Positions 1 through 9,321 are shown, numbered from the stretch's first letter. The stretch: 64,000 bases of DNA from Myroides odoratimimus (GCF_001485415.1 NZ_BCMQ01000003.1:1-64000); one strand, 5' to 3'. Translations and numbers: made by a program. Notes: generated by a model not told the origin, from the letters alone.

Positions 1-99
1 TGGAGAATCCAGTGAAATTGACCACCTAATTCCGTTAAAAGTGATCACTTAATTCCGGTGGAAAGTGACCACCTAATTCCGGTGAAATTGACCACCTAA
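1..99. repeat. IS21 left-end multiple transposase-binding repeats
   Basis: Four directly repeated units (starts 11, 35, 58, 82) share GTGA(C/T)CAC(C/T)TAATTCCG. Multiple terminal repeats of this kind are the known binding sites for the IstA transposase in the IS21 family. Unit 2 is the most diverged. Confidence 0.8.
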
Positions 100-148
100 A
101 AAACCAAGTTAAAACATGTCTAAATATCTTAGCTAAAATGCAAGAGAT

Positions 149-1696
149 ATGGCTAATAAAAAGATCGACATGTTACAATTAAAACAACTACTACGTCTAT
201 ATACTCAAGGAGTAAGTAAACTTCAAATAAGTTCCCAATTAGGTCTTTCACGTAATACTGTTAAGAAATATATTACTCTCTTTACGACTTCAAAATTCAC
301 TTATGAAGAGATAAAAGAATTAAATGATACAGATATAGAAGATTTATTTGACACTAAAGAATTGGATTCTGATGAAAAAGAAGCAATCTTGTATAAATAT
401 TTCCCTTACTTTACTAAAGAACTACTTAAAACGGGAGTAACAAGACATATCTTGTGGCAAGAGTACCTTTTGAAACATCCTGAAGGTTATCGTTATTCTC
501 AATTTTGCTATCATTTGCGAACTTGGCAGAAAAAAACATCTCCTTCTTTACACATGCAACACAAAGCTGGAGATAAGATGTTTGTTGATTACACAGGGAA
601 AAAGTTGTCTATTATTGATAAATCTACAGGAGAAATAACTTCTGTAGAAGTATTTATTTCTATTCTTGGTTCAAGTAGAATGACTTATGTAGAAGCCAGT
701 CTAACTCAAAATACAGAAGATTTTATATCAAGTCTCACCAATTCCTTACATTTTTATCAAGGAGTCCCACTTGCCATTGTACCTGACAACTTAAAAGCAG
801 CTGTAACTAAAAGTGATAAATACGAACCTAAAATAGCTCATAATCTTCAAGACTTTGCTCTACATTATAACACAACTATTTTACCCGCAAGAAGTTATAA
901 GCCAAAGGATAAAGCCTTAGTAGAGAATGCAGTAAAAACAATCTATACTCGTGTATTTGCTCCTCTTAGAAATAGAGAGTTCTTTAGTTTGCAAGAACTA
1001 AATCAAGCAATAGCAGAATTGTTAGAACAGCATAATGAAAAACTACTTTCACGAGAAAGAGTTTCAAGAAAAACGTTGTTTAAAGAAATTGAACAACCTG
1101 TTTTACAATCACTACCAGCACACAGGTATGAATTAAAATATGCTATAAAAGCAACTGTTCAAAAAATTAGTCACATCTACCTAAATAAAGATAAACACTA
1201 CTATAGTGTTCCTTTCCATTATATTGGTAAAAAGGTAAATATTCTTTATAGCAAAGATATTGTTGATATATATCACAATCAAAGACTTATCGCTTCACAC
1301 AATAGAGAATTAGGAAAGTATCGGTATACTACTGTAAAGGAACATATGCCTTCATCTCACCAATATATCACAGATTGGAATCCTACACAGTTTTTGAAAT
1401 GGGGACAAGAAATAGGAGAATCTACACAAAAATATTTAGCAATGATATTAGATAAGCGACAGCACCCAGAACAATCATATAAGTCTTGTGCTGGAATTTT
1501 AAGCTTAGGTAAACGCTTTTCTAATATTCGATTAGAAAAAGCCTGTACACGGGGTTTAGAATACGAAAGATATAGTTATAAAATGATCAAAAGCATTTTA
1601 GAAAAGGGATTAGATGCTATTGAAGAACAACCATTAAACAAAGAAAGAGAAGTTCCTACTCATCAGAATATCAGAGGAGCAGCTTATTATCAATAG
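149..1696 (+). CDS. istA: IS21-family transposase IstA
   Basis: DDE transposase that cuts and joins the ends of the IS21 element. An N-terminal helix-turn-helix (about residues 20-43, GVSKLQISSQLGLSRNTVKK) is followed by an RNase H-fold catalytic core with the expected acids: D147 in MFVDYTG, D213 in VPDNLKAAV and E259 in ALVENAV. The basic C-terminal half has the beta-rich region seen in IstA. At 515 aa it is full length and uninterrupted, so the element may be active. istB follows after 25 bp, the usual co-transcribed arrangement. Confidence 0.95.
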   Translation: MANKKIDMLQLKQLLRLYTQGVSKLQISSQLGLSRNTVKKYITLFTTSKFTYEEIKELNDTDIEDLFDTKELDSDEKEAILYKYFPYFTKELLKTGVTRHILWQEYLLKHPEGYRYSQFCYHLRTWQKKTSPSLHMQHKAGDKMFVDYTGKKLSIIDKSTGEITSVEVFISILGSSRMTYVEASLTQNTEDFISSLTNSLHFYQGVPLAIVPDNLKAAVTKSDKYEPKIAHNLQDFALHYNTTILPARSYKPKDKALVENAVKTIYTRVFAPLRNREFFSLQELNQAIAELLEQHNEKLLSRERVSRKTLFKEIEQPVLQSLPAHRYELKYAIKATVQKISHIYLNKDKHYYSVPFHYIGKKVNILYSKDIVDIYHNQRLIASHNRELGKYRYTTVKEHMPSSHQYITDWNPTQFLKWGQEIGESTQKYLAMILDKRQHPEQSYKSCAGILSLGKRFSNIRLEKACTRGLEYERYSYKMIKSILEKGLDAIEEQPLNKEREVPTHQNIRGAAYYQ

Positions 1697-1721
1697 AACA
1701 ATAATATTAAATTATAGAAAC

Positions 1722-2474
1722 ATGAATCAAACAACTTTAGAAAAATTAAAGTATTTAAAACTTTATGGAATGCATAGAGCATTCGCATCAACACTACAAC
1801 TTCCTACTTCGGATTATACAAATGATCAACTTATTGCTTATTTAACTGATAGTGAATATGATGATAGGGAGAACAGAAAGATAGAAAGACTAATAAATAC
1901 AGCTAAATTTAGATACAAAGCTTATATACAGGATATTAATATAGATTCATCCAGAAATATTGATAGGAATATGATTGATCGATTAGCTGCTTGTCAATTT
2001 ATAAAACAGCAACAAAACGTATTAATTACTGGTAGTACAGGAGTAGGAAAAAGTTATATTGCTTCTGCAATTGGTTATCAAGCTTGTATGTTAGGATATA
2101 AAGTCATGTACTTTAGTATCAATAAACTATTCTCTAAATTAAAGATGGCTAAAGGAGATGGTTCTTTTTCTAAGGAAATAGATCGAATTGAAAAACAAGA
2201 CCTAATTATATTAGATGATTTTGGATTACAACCCTTAGACAATCTTAAAAGACAAGATTTTATGGAAATTATTGAAGATCGCCATGGTAAGAGATCTACA
2301 ATTATAGCTTCACAACTTCCCATTGAAACATGGCATGATATAATTGGAGAACAAACTATAGCTGACGCTATTTTAGATAGAATGGTACATAATTCTATTA
2401 GAATTGAACTTCATGGGGAGTCTTTAAGAAGTAAAAATACATTAGCAAAAATTCAACAAAACTCTATTAAATAA
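1722..2474 (+). CDS. istB: IS21-family helper ATPase IstB
   Basis: AAA+ ATPase related to DnaC that loads onto target DNA and stimulates IstA. The Walker A motif GSTGVGKS is at about residues 104-111 and Walker B LIILDDFG at about 161-168, with an N-terminal helical domain (MNQTTLEKLKYLKLYGMHRA) typical of IstB. At 250 aa it is the usual length. It lies just inside the right end repeats of the element. Confidence 0.95.
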   Translation: MNQTTLEKLKYLKLYGMHRAFASTLQLPTSDYTNDQLIAYLTDSEYDDRENRKIERLINTAKFRYKAYIQDINIDSSRNIDRNMIDRLAACQFIKQQQNVLITGSTGVGKSYIASAIGYQACMLGYKVMYFSINKLFSKLKMAKGDGSFSKEIDRIEKQDLIILDDFGLQPLDNLKRQDFMEIIEDRHGKRSTIIASQLPIETWHDIIGEQTIADAILDRMVHNSIRIELHGESLRSKNTLAKIQQNSIK

Positions 2475-2529
2475 CTATACTTATTTTTTGTATTTTTAAC
2501 TGAAATATAAAACATGTTTTTGACTTGAT

Positions 2530-2583
2530 TTTAGGTGGTCACTTTCCACCGGAATAACATGGTCACTTTCTCCGGAATCTACA
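2530..2583. repeat. IS21 right-end repeats
   Basis: Two copies of the terminal repeat in inverted orientation relative to the left end (GGTGGTCACTTTCCACCGGA, then ATGGTCACTTTCTCCGGA), ending in CA at 2582-2583. This marks the right boundary of the element. Confidence 0.75.
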
Positions 2584-2584
2584 A

Positions 2585-2776
2585 TTAGATACTGGATCAA
2601 ATACTTGGGATTTAGAAAACTATAGAGAAGAAAACAATCAGTTGATTTTGATTTTTAGGATATATCCAGAAGGAAATGTGTCCTACACCTTGACTGTTGA
2701 TTTTGATCTCCAAAAAATTATTTATGAAGGACAATTATATGATTTTAATTCTTTAAATACTATTATAAGTAAATGA
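2585..2776 (+). pseudogene. 3' remnant of a gene interrupted by the IS21 element
   Basis: Directly after the IS right end an open frame runs for about 63 codons to a TGA at 2774-2776. It reads LDTGSNTWDLENYREENNQL, then a hydrophobic beta-like stretch, and ends SLNTIISK. It has no start codon or ribosome site of its own and its frame runs straight into the IS end, so it is best read as the C-terminal part of a disrupted gene whose 5' part lies left of the window. The family is not recognised; alternating hydrophobic strands suggest a small soluble beta-rich protein. Confidence 0.65.
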
Positions 2777-2900
2777 AAGAATAAATAGTTTTTAAATAAA
2801 ATGGAACTTATTATAATTAACAGCTGTTTCACAATTAGGCAAGTGTATTTAGATAAGAAAATAGTATCTTTCAAGCTGTAAATAGAGAGTTAAACAATAT

Positions 2901-3578
2901 ATGGGACTACAGATAGGAGGTATAGTAATAGATAAAAATTATCAATCTGATTTGGAAGGGTTAGAAGTAATACTAAAAAGTAAGTTAGTACATGAAGAAG
3001 AAGTTACTTTTAAGAAGGCTACTGTTAGTGATAAGGAATCAGATATATTAGATATTTGTTTTTTAGAGGATGCTACTTTAGTTTTGGTATCGATAGGTAT
3101 GGCTTCGCTAGTGTATAAAGCTTCTAAGCAGAAGGTGATGTCTTTCGTTATAGATGAGGAGATGATGTCGTTTAACCTTCATTATACAGAGAATGGTTTT
3201 TTGATTAGAACAGTGCTAGAAGTAGAAGGAGAGGTTGTAGAAAGTATAGGTGAACCATTGGAATATGAAGAGGTAGAAGAAAGTAAAATAGAACTAATAT
3301 ATCATCTAATAGAGGATATAATAGGTGAATATTTGTGGGATATAGAACCTCAGGAAAGATGTATGCGTTTTGGGTTAAAAGAAGATAAGGTAGAAGACGA
3401 AATATTTGTTACGAGCTCTTCTATACCTACTTTTGAATTCGAAGATCTAGGGGATGAAGAATATTCTTGTGATGAAAACAAAGTGGTCAATATGAATGAA
3501 GAAATCACTAAAGTTAAAAGGCAAAAGAAGTCGTCAATTATAAAGCAAGTTATAAAAGGATTAGGATTAAAGAATTAA
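2901..3578 (+). CDS. hypothetical acidic protein
   Basis: A 225-aa protein with no recognised family. It starts MGLQIGGIVIDKNYQSDLEG, has no signal peptide or membrane segment, and is strongly acidic in the middle (many Glu and Asp). The C-terminus switches to a basic tail with VKRQKKSS. It lies just downstream of the IS-interrupted gene remnant in the same direction, so the two may once have been neighbours in one small locus; small acidic cytosolic proteins in such places are sometimes immunity proteins, but nothing in the sequence proves that. Confidence 0.7.
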   Translation: MGLQIGGIVIDKNYQSDLEGLEVILKSKLVHEEEVTFKKATVSDKESDILDICFLEDATLVLVSIGMASLVYKASKQKVMSFVIDEEMMSFNLHYTENGFLIRTVLEVEGEVVESIGEPLEYEEVEESKIELIYHLIEDIIGEYLWDIEPQERCMRFGLKEDKVEDEIFVTSSSIPTFEFEDLGDEEYSCDENKVVNMNEEITKVKRQKKSSIIKQVIKGLGLKN

Positions 3579-3598
3579 TCCTAATTTGATTTAAATAT

Positions 3599-3629
3599 AA
3601 AAGGGAATCTACACGGTAGATTCCCTTTT
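3599..3629. terminator. bidirectional terminator
   Basis: A 13-bp stem AAAAGGGAATCTA / TAGATTCCCTTTT with loop CACGG lies between two convergent genes. A-rich and T-rich arms give a T-tract on both strands. Confidence 0.85.
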
Positions 3630-3633
3630 ATAT

Positions 3634-4221
3634 TTATTCTTTTTTCTCAACTGGTTTGTTCTTGTTGATTTCATCTTGAAGTTGACGGCGTATTCTTTGT
3701 TCGCGTTCAAGAGAAGATTTTCTTAATTCTTCAAGTTCTTCTTCTGTCTCAGATAATTTTCTGTTTACTTCTCTGATTTCAGAAAAGCTTCTTTTAAAGC
3801 GATAGTATATTATTCCTAAAACAATAATTAGTATACCTATAATAGCCCATATAATCGTCAAGAAAGTTGATTTCTCTGAAGATATTCCTAAAACTTCAAT
3901 ATTCTTTGTAGTAGTTAATGAAGTTGAAAGAGAATCTCTAGTTATTTGTAACTGCGATGTTAAGCTTTCAACAGATTCTTTATGTTCTAAAGAAGCATCT
4001 TTATTATTAGCAATAGTTAGATGTAACTTAGTAAGAGAGTCATTTACATTTTTTTGTAATTGGTGCAATTTTTCTACCTCGACAATTTTAGACTTTTGCC
4101 AGTTTGTTGATTCGTTTAGTAAAGTATTAAATTGATTATCTATTGTATTTGTTCTTTCTTGTGCAAAGCTCGCCAAACTAATTGCAATTAAAGCAACAGT
4201 AAATGTGAATTTATTTCTCAT
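3634..4221 (-). CDS. secreted or membrane-anchored coiled-coil protein of unknown function
   Basis: A 195-aa protein with an N-terminal signal peptide (MRNKFTFTVALIAISLASFA, cleavage expected near AQE), a long helical periplasmic stretch (about residues 25-115), one strong transmembrane helix near 120-142 (TFLTIIWAIIGILIIVLGII) and a charged cytosolic coiled-coil tail rich in Glu, Arg and Lys. Flavobacterial homologues are, from memory, often labelled tRNA (guanine-N1)-methyltransferase; nothing of that fold is visible and I consider the label an error. A role in the envelope is the only safe inference. Confidence 0.7.
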   Translation of the reverse strand: MRNKFTFTVALIAISLASFAQERTNTIDNQFNTLLNESTNWQKSKIVEVEKLHQLQKNVNDSLTKLHLTIANNKDASLEHKESVESLTSQLQITRDSLSTSLTTTKNIEVLGISSEKSTFLTIIWAIIGILIIVLGIIYYRFKRSFSEIREVNRKLSETEEELEELRKSSLEREQRIRRQLQDEINKNKPVEKKE

Positions 4222-4842
4222 CTATATTTTTTATTCTCGTATCTTCAGAGTGACACTTGTTAATATAATTTATTTAGCCCTTTCTTGTAAAATCTTCATT
4301 GTAGAAAATATCAAAACTAAAAAAGTGAATAGTACAATAACTTTTTACTCTTTGAATACTTTTAAAAATTATAGAAAGAATAAAGAACTATTATTTTATT
4401 TAAGACCTTTTTGGTTTTGTTTACATGTGCAATATATAAAATGTTTAGTATTATCTAAAATTGTTTTAAAATTCTAATAAAATTGAATGTAAATACTTCT
4501 AATGTTAGATATCAATATGCTTATTTGTATAAAAGTTGTGTTATATTGAATAAAATTGAAGATATTTAAAATATTTAAATTTTATTGTAGTAGCAATTTT
4601 TGAATTTTAGAGGGAATAAAAGTTAAAAAGTGCCATATAATTATGTAGTACAAAAATAAAAGTTAATCTTCTTTCTTTTTAAAGAAGCTTTAGAATCATT
4701 GTATTTGTTCCTATTTAGACTTTTAAATGGTTTTAATTTTAGCAATGCTATAGAGCTATTTAGTACCATTTTTTAGAACTTTGATGAATATTTATTTTTG
4801 TAATATTTATAAGAAAGGTTTAGTATTATTACTAATAATAAA
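4222..4842. other. AT-rich intergenic region without a recognised gene
   Basis: About 620 bp upstream of the minus-strand coiled-coil gene and downstream of the terminator of the next minus-strand gene. It is very AT-rich. One plus-strand open frame (4205-4477) has no ribosome site and a composition that reads as translated AT-rich spacer. No RNA gene, repeat or convincing promoter was seen. Confidence 0.5.
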
Positions 4843-4869
4843 AAAGTCGCTGTTTTTAACAGCGACTTT
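4843..4869 (-). terminator. terminator of the lipoprotein gene
   Basis: Stem AAAGTCGCTGTT / AACAGCGACTTT with a three-base loop. The A-run on the plus strand just outside the stem becomes a T-tract on the minus strand, just after the stop of the minus-strand lipoprotein gene. Confidence 0.85.
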
Positions 4870-4892
4870 AAGTGTCCTAATATCGGATAGAA

Positions 4893-5903
4893 TTATTTTT
4901 TATCTGTAACAATAGTTCCGAAAGGTAATGTCGGTTTTACGAATGTTCTATCCGTGTTACTTGCTTTTATGAATGTTAGGTTTCTTAGTGAGATCTCATG
5001 TAGTAATTTTGGTTCAGATCCATCTACAGGTTCAGTCCATCTAGATTTGATAACTATTTGCCCTTTAGGTGCAACCCAATATTCTTCTAATTTATTTGGG
5101 TTGTTAGTATTTGATCCAGGTATGTCTCCTTCATACTCACATACTTGATTTAGATTAATACCTGTACGACTATATTGTTTTATACTAAGTAGTCTTTTAT
5201 CGTTTAGTTCTATAATACTTTCAGCCGTAGCTTCTGTTGGAAGATCATCTTCAGTGATATTCAAGATAAGAGCTTCTTTGTCTTTTAAGTTATATAATGA
5301 GTTGTTACAATTAAAATTGTTTAGACCATTACCATTGTTATTATCAAACTTAAAAGCTAAAGTTCTATTTGCATAAGTTGTAGATCCAAAAGTCATCTGA
5401 TCATATTTAATACTAGTGTCTCCTTGATTAAAATGTATATTTAATAAAGAAAACGTGTACTGATAAATTAGGTTGACGCTATTATCAGTTGCTGTTGTAT
5501 TATTATTAACCTGTACTGTTCTATCTATGATGACTGTTCCACCTGGAGATGCAGGTATACTCTGAATGACAGAAGGAGTAGCTGGAGGAGGAAGGTTACA
5601 TATAGATGTGCCTTCTACTTTATCAGTATATTTTCTATAATCTAAGCTAGTATCTGTTCCACTAATCTCTACTCTAGCTCTGTTGATAGTTTCATCTTTC
5701 ATGATGTTATCAGCATCAATAACAAGTATTAGTGCTTCATCATTCTGAAGTTTGTAGAAAATCTTATCAGCTCCTGGTGTAGTACATCTCTGTACAGCAG
5801 TTACGTTGTTAAAATCAATGTCTTTATAAACTAGATTACCATCATCACAAGAGGTAAGTAAAAACATAAAAGATATACCTGTAAGGGTAAAAAACTTTTT
5901 CAT
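4893..5903 (-). CDS. hypothetical lipoprotein
   Basis: A lipoprotein of about 336 aa with no recognised domain. The chosen start gives MKKFFTLTGISFMFLLTSC, with basic N-terminus, hydrophobic core and lipobox LTSC. A start ten codons upstream is possible but would lie inside a promoter-like box (5931-5938, TATTTTTG on the minus strand), so the internal Met is preferred. The mature part contains two repeated halves, each mentioning a pattern like KIFYKLQNDEALILVIDADN and NLKDKEALILNITEDDL, suggesting an internal duplication. It probably sits in the outer membrane facing the periplasm or surface. Function unknown. Confidence 0.75.
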   Translation of the reverse strand: MKKFFTLTGISFMFLLTSCDDGNLVYKDIDFNNVTAVQRCTTPGADKIFYKLQNDEALILVIDADNIMKDETINRARVEISGTDTSLDYRKYTDKVEGTSICNLPPPATPSVIQSIPASPGGTVIIDRTVQVNNNTTATDNSVNLIYQYTFSLLNIHFNQGDTSIKYDQMTFGSTTYANRTLAFKFDNNNGNGLNNFNCNNSLYNLKDKEALILNITEDDLPTEATAESIIELNDKRLLSIKQYSRTGINLNQVCEYEGDIPGSNTNNPNKLEEYWVAPKGQIVIKSRWTEPVDGSEPKLLHEISLRNLTFIKASNTDRTFVKPTLPFGTIVTDKK

Positions 5904-5930
5904 CAGTCGTGAATATATTATTGTATACAG

Positions 5931-5938
5931 CAAAAATA
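5931..5938 (-). promoter_or_regulatory. candidate Bacteroidota -7 box upstream of the lipoprotein gene
   Basis: Minus-strand TATTTTTG fits TAnnTTTG exactly and lies about 28 bases before the preferred start. No clear TTG is present at the -33 spacing, so support is moderate. Confidence 0.4.
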
Positions 5939-6104
5939 GTTTTTTTATTGCTATAAAATAGTTTGCATGGGTATATTATAATTTTTTATTATTATTTCTG
6001 GGTCATTTTTTACATTTTAGATGGTGTATTCAATGCTTATTAGGGATATAAAAGGAGTCAATAAAAAAAATGACTGTCTTTTTTATGCACAAATAGTATT
6101 TGTC

Positions 6105-6112
6105 TATATTTG
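6105..6112 (+). promoter_or_regulatory. candidate -7 box for the sugar transporter gene
   Basis: TATATTTG matches TAnnTTTG and would start transcription about 30 bases before the ATG at 6151. It shows that the open frame upstream of 6151 is leader, not coding. The -33 element is weak. Confidence 0.4.
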
Positions 6113-6150
6113 AAAATGTTAATGTAATCGTAATAAACTCTTGTTATCAC

Positions 6151-7896
6151 ATGAATAATTCGACAGTAAAAACTAATTATCCTGCACTATATACTTTAGT
6201 TACGGTATTCTTCTTTTGGGGATTTTTTGGAGCAGGTAATAGTATTTTTATTCCATTTTGTAAAGCTTATTTCCACTTAGATCAATTTCAATCTCAATTA
6301 ATTGATTTTGCTTTTTATACAGCATATTATTCAGGAGCTTTGATTTTGTTTATTTTAAGTACTATTAAGGGGAAGGATCTCGTAACAAGTTATGGTTATA
6401 AGAAATCAATTGTATTTGGTCTGCTGTTTTCAGCAATAGGGGCAGGATTAATGATTTGGGCAGTGAATGTAAATATTTATACTGCTTTGTTGATTGGGTT
6501 ATTTGTAGTAGCTCTCGGTTTTTCGTTACAACAGATAGCGGCTAATCCTCTAGTGATTTCTGTAGGAGATCCTAAGACAGGGACGAGTAGAGTGAGCTTA
6601 GGGGGAGCGGTTAATTCACTGGGAGGAACTATAGGGCCATTGTTAATGGCGTTTGCTTTATTTGGAAGTACAGTCGCACTAACTGATGATCAAATACAAC
6701 ATCTGAGTCTGTCGAGTATGACAATGTTATATGCGGGAGTAGGAGCTCTTTTTGTAATTGCGGCAATGTTGTTTAGATTCTCAAAAAAAATACCTGATGG
6801 AGTGCGTATTGAGCCTATGGAACCAGCAAAGAAAGCAATAGGAACTTTAGTTACGATGACACTACTATTAATAATGATATATATTCCTGTATTTAATACC
6901 TATAGTCAATCAGCTAATGAACCAGTAGAATTATTGGTTAAAGAAAAGGAAGTTTTGAGCAATAAAGAAGTAGAGGCTTCTCAGTTAGTTGAAAAAGAGA
7001 AAGCAATCACTTTTTTAGATACTCAAATTGTTGAAATTAAAGAAGGGTTAGATAATAAACGAATTATGTTACTTTCGGCAGCTTTAGTGGTGATAGGAGG
7101 AAGTATTGGCTTTGCTTATCGAAGCAGTAGGAGAAATCAACAAGGTTGGGGAGCGATGCAATATCCACAGTTGCTTTTAGGGATGTTTGGTATTTTTGCA
7201 TATGTTGGGGTAGAAGTAAGTATCGGAAGTAATTTAGGAGAGTTACTTAAGCTAGAAGAGTTTGGTAATCTCCAATCTTCTCAGATAACTCCTTATATAT
7301 CGATGTATTGGGGAAGTTTGATGATTGGGAGATGGGCTGGTGCTGTGAGTGTATTTAATTTGTCTAAAGGGAAGCAATTATTAGCAATGATTATTGTTCC
7401 ATTTTTAGCTTATTTTGCTGTTCTTGGGGCTAATTATTTGGCAGGTAATGATGTAACACCTTTGTATTACTATTCTGTTTGTGTGGTTTTACAAATTGTA
7501 TTAACGTATTGGGCAAAGAATAAATCAGCGAGAACATTAATGCTGTTTAGTCTTTTTGGATTATTAGCAATGTTAGTCGGGTTGTTCAGTACTGGTATGA
7601 TTGCTATTTATGCTTTTTTAGCTGGAGGTTTGGCTTGTAGTGTATTATGGCCAGCTATCTTTAATATTGCTATTATTGGCTTAGGTAAATATACTGCTCA
7701 AGGGTCTTCTCTGTTAATCATGATGATATTAGGTGGGGGTATTATTCCTCCGATTCAAGGAAAAGTTGCAGATATACTAGGTATTCACCAATCATACATA
7801 GTTAGTTTATTGTGTTTTGCATATTTGTTAGCTTTTGGTATAGTGGCAAAAAAGGTGCTTTCTAAGCAAAATATACAGATAGATGATATTAATTAG
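6151..7896 (+). CDS. MFS sugar transporter, FucP/GluP type
   Basis: A proton-coupled sugar importer of the inner membrane, of the fucose/glucose-galactose permease branch of the major facilitator superfamily. The start MNNSTVKTNYPALYTLVTVF is followed by FFFWGFFGAGNSIFIPFCKA, the typical first helix of the family, and by about twelve hydrophobic segments. The motif LQQIAANPLV in helix 5 and GGGIIPPIQG near helix 11 are family hallmarks. At 581 aa it is longer than E. coli FucP (about 440); the extra length includes a central charged segment (about residues 255-310) between the halves and extra helices. The sugar cannot be told from sequence. It stands alone with its own promoter-like box. Confidence 0.85.
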   Translation: MNNSTVKTNYPALYTLVTVFFFWGFFGAGNSIFIPFCKAYFHLDQFQSQLIDFAFYTAYYSGALILFILSTIKGKDLVTSYGYKKSIVFGLLFSAIGAGLMIWAVNVNIYTALLIGLFVVALGFSLQQIAANPLVISVGDPKTGTSRVSLGGAVNSLGGTIGPLLMAFALFGSTVALTDDQIQHLSLSSMTMLYAGVGALFVIAAMLFRFSKKIPDGVRIEPMEPAKKAIGTLVTMTLLLIMIYIPVFNTYSQSANEPVELLVKEKEVLSNKEVEASQLVEKEKAITFLDTQIVEIKEGLDNKRIMLLSAALVVIGGSIGFAYRSSRRNQQGWGAMQYPQLLLGMFGIFAYVGVEVSIGSNLGELLKLEEFGNLQSSQITPYISMYWGSLMIGRWAGAVSVFNLSKGKQLLAMIIVPFLAYFAVLGANYLAGNDVTPLYYYSVCVVLQIVLTYWAKNKSARTLMLFSLFGLLAMLVGLFSTGMIAIYAFLAGGLACSVLWPAIFNIAIIGLGKYTAQGSSLLIMMILGGGIIPPIQGKVADILGIHQSYIVSLLCFAYLLAFGIVAKKVLSKQNIQIDDIN

Positions 7897-7964
7897 ATTG
7901 ACTTTACTTAAGAGTTGTAATTACTAATAGTTTTCAAATATAGCGTGAAAAGATGTTAATTCTA

Positions 7965-7997
7965 TTGTAGTAATAATATCAGTTTTTACTACATTTG
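7965..7997 (+). promoter_or_regulatory. candidate promoter of the cysteine desulfurase gene
   Basis: TACATTTG (7990-7997) is an exact TAnnTTTG box, with TTG at 7965-7967, 22 bases upstream, within the range for Bacteroidota -33 elements. The leader would be about 75 bases. Confidence 0.5.
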
Positions 7998-8077
7998 CGA
8001 TTACGTGACAATAAAAGACAAGACAAAACAACTCTTTTTTAGAAAGAGCATAACAATAACTTACCAACAAAAAGAAA

Positions 8078-9205
8078 ATGAAACACGTTTATCTTGATAA
8101 TGCTGCGACTACATCCGTACGTCCAGAAGTAATCGAAGAGATGGTTAATGTACTTAGAAATGATTATGGTAATCCATCTTCAACATATGCTATCGGTAGA
8201 CACGCTAAAGCTTTAGTGGAGAATGCTAGAAAAGTAATTGCAAAGCAATTCAATGCAACTTCTTCTGAGATTATCTTTACATCTTGTGGAACTGAAGGTA
8301 ATAACTGGATTTTGCGTTCTGCAATTCGTGATTTAGGAGTTAAAAGAATTATCACTTCTAAATTAGAGCACCACGCTGTATTAAATACTGTAAAACAATT
8401 AAGTGCTGAGTTCGGTACAGAATTAGTTTTCTTAGATATCCAACCTTCTAGTGAAATTGATTATAATCAATTAGAAGAATTATTAAAAGATGAATCTAAA
8501 CTTACATTAGTAAGTTTAATGCACGTTAATAATGAAGTAGGGACAGAATTAGATTTAAAAAGAGTAGCTACGTTATGCGAAGCTCATCATGCATTATTTC
8601 ACTGTGATACTGTGCAGTCTATAGGTAAAACTAAAATTGATTTGGCAGAGACACCGATAGACTTTATTGTAGCTAGTGCTCATAAATTTCACGGACCAAA
8701 GGGGATTGGATTTGCTTTTATCCGTAAGAAAAATGTGCTAAAACCTGTGATGTTTGGTGGAGAACAAGAGAAAGGGTTAAGAGCAGGTACTGAAGGAGTA
8801 CATCAAGTAGTAGGTATGGCTAAAGCTTTGGAAATGGCTTATGATTTATTAGAAGAAGAAAGAGCTCATATCACTAGTATCAAAGAATATTGTAAAGAAA
8901 GATTAGTAGAGGTATTTCCAGAAGTATGTTTTAATGGAAATAATGTAGGGTTTTACAATATCTTAAATGTATTATTACCTCTATCTGAGGAGAAAGCAGC
9001 TATGATGTTGTTCCAGTTAGACATGAAAGGAATTGCAGTGTCTAGAGGAAGTGCATGTCAATCAGGAAGTCAAAAACCTTCTCATGTATTGTCACAATTC
9101 TTATGTTCAGAAGACTTAAAGAAACCAAGTTTAAGACTTTCATTTGGGCATGAAAATACGAAAGAAGATATTGATGTTTTAATCGAAGTATTAAAAACAA
9201 TCTAA
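8078..9205 (+). CDS. cysteine desulfurase, NifS/IscS family
   Basis: PLP enzyme that takes sulfur from L-cysteine and gives alanine plus a protein persulfide, feeding Fe-S cluster assembly or tRNA thiolation. The N-terminus YLDNAATTSV is the family signature. The PLP lysine is K203 in SAHKFHGPKG and the active-site cysteine is C327 in RGSACQSGSQ. The loop around that cysteine is of the long group I (NifS/IscS) type. Full length at 375 aa. No scaffold protein gene adjoins it, so the sulfur acceptor is unknown. A strong hairpin terminator follows. Confidence 0.9.
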   Translation: MKHVYLDNAATTSVRPEVIEEMVNVLRNDYGNPSSTYAIGRHAKALVENARKVIAKQFNATSSEIIFTSCGTEGNNWILRSAIRDLGVKRIITSKLEHHAVLNTVKQLSAEFGTELVFLDIQPSSEIDYNQLEELLKDESKLTLVSLMHVNNEVGTELDLKRVATLCEAHHALFHCDTVQSIGKTKIDLAETPIDFIVASAHKFHGPKGIGFAFIRKKNVLKPVMFGGEQEKGLRAGTEGVHQVVGMAKALEMAYDLLEEERAHITSIKEYCKERLVEVFPEVCFNGNNVGFYNILNVLLPLSEEKAAMMLFQLDMKGIAVSRGSACQSGSQKPSHVLSQFLCSEDLKKPSLRLSFGHENTKEDIDVLIEVLKTI

Positions 9206-9230
9206 TCAGATTGTTGTTCAAATAGAATTT

Positions 9231-9257
9231 AAATCCACTCTCTGAGAGTGGATTTTT
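9231..9257 (+). terminator. terminator after the cysteine desulfurase gene
   Basis: Stem AAATCCACTCT / AGAGTGGATTT with loop CTG, followed by a T-run, 26 bases after the stop codon. Confidence 0.85.
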
Positions 9258-9321
9258 TGTTTTAAAAACTCACAGGCAGTAATCTTAACTAAAAAAAGAG
9301 AAAAGTTCACCAAAAATAAGA

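Larger units (their letters stand above)
1..2583 (+). mobile_element. IS21-family insertion sequence, complete
   Basis: The element holds istA and istB in the usual order and is bounded by related inverted ends. The left end starts TGGAGAATCC and the right end, read inward on the other strand, starts TGTAGATTCC; both continue into GAAA-TGACCA. The left end carries four copies of a 23-24 bp transposase-site repeat (11-34, 35-57, 58-81, 82-99; core GTGACCACCTAATTCCG) and the right end two inverted copies (about 2530-2578). The left terminus coincides with base 1 of the window, so the target-site duplication cannot be checked. The right end abuts the remnant of a broken gene. Confidence 0.9.

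Noticed and set aside
3634..4221. tRNA (guanine-N1)-methyltransferase label
   Set aside because: The protein has a signal peptide, a single transmembrane helix and a coiled coil; no methyltransferase motifs.
4205..4477. 90-codon plus-strand open frame
   Set aside because: No ribosome site, overlaps the start of a real minus-strand gene, and its residues are those of translated AT-rich spacer.
6100..6150. Earlier TTG start for the sugar transporter
   Set aside because: It lies inside a TAnnTTTG promoter box, and the extra 17 residues do not resemble the family N-terminus.
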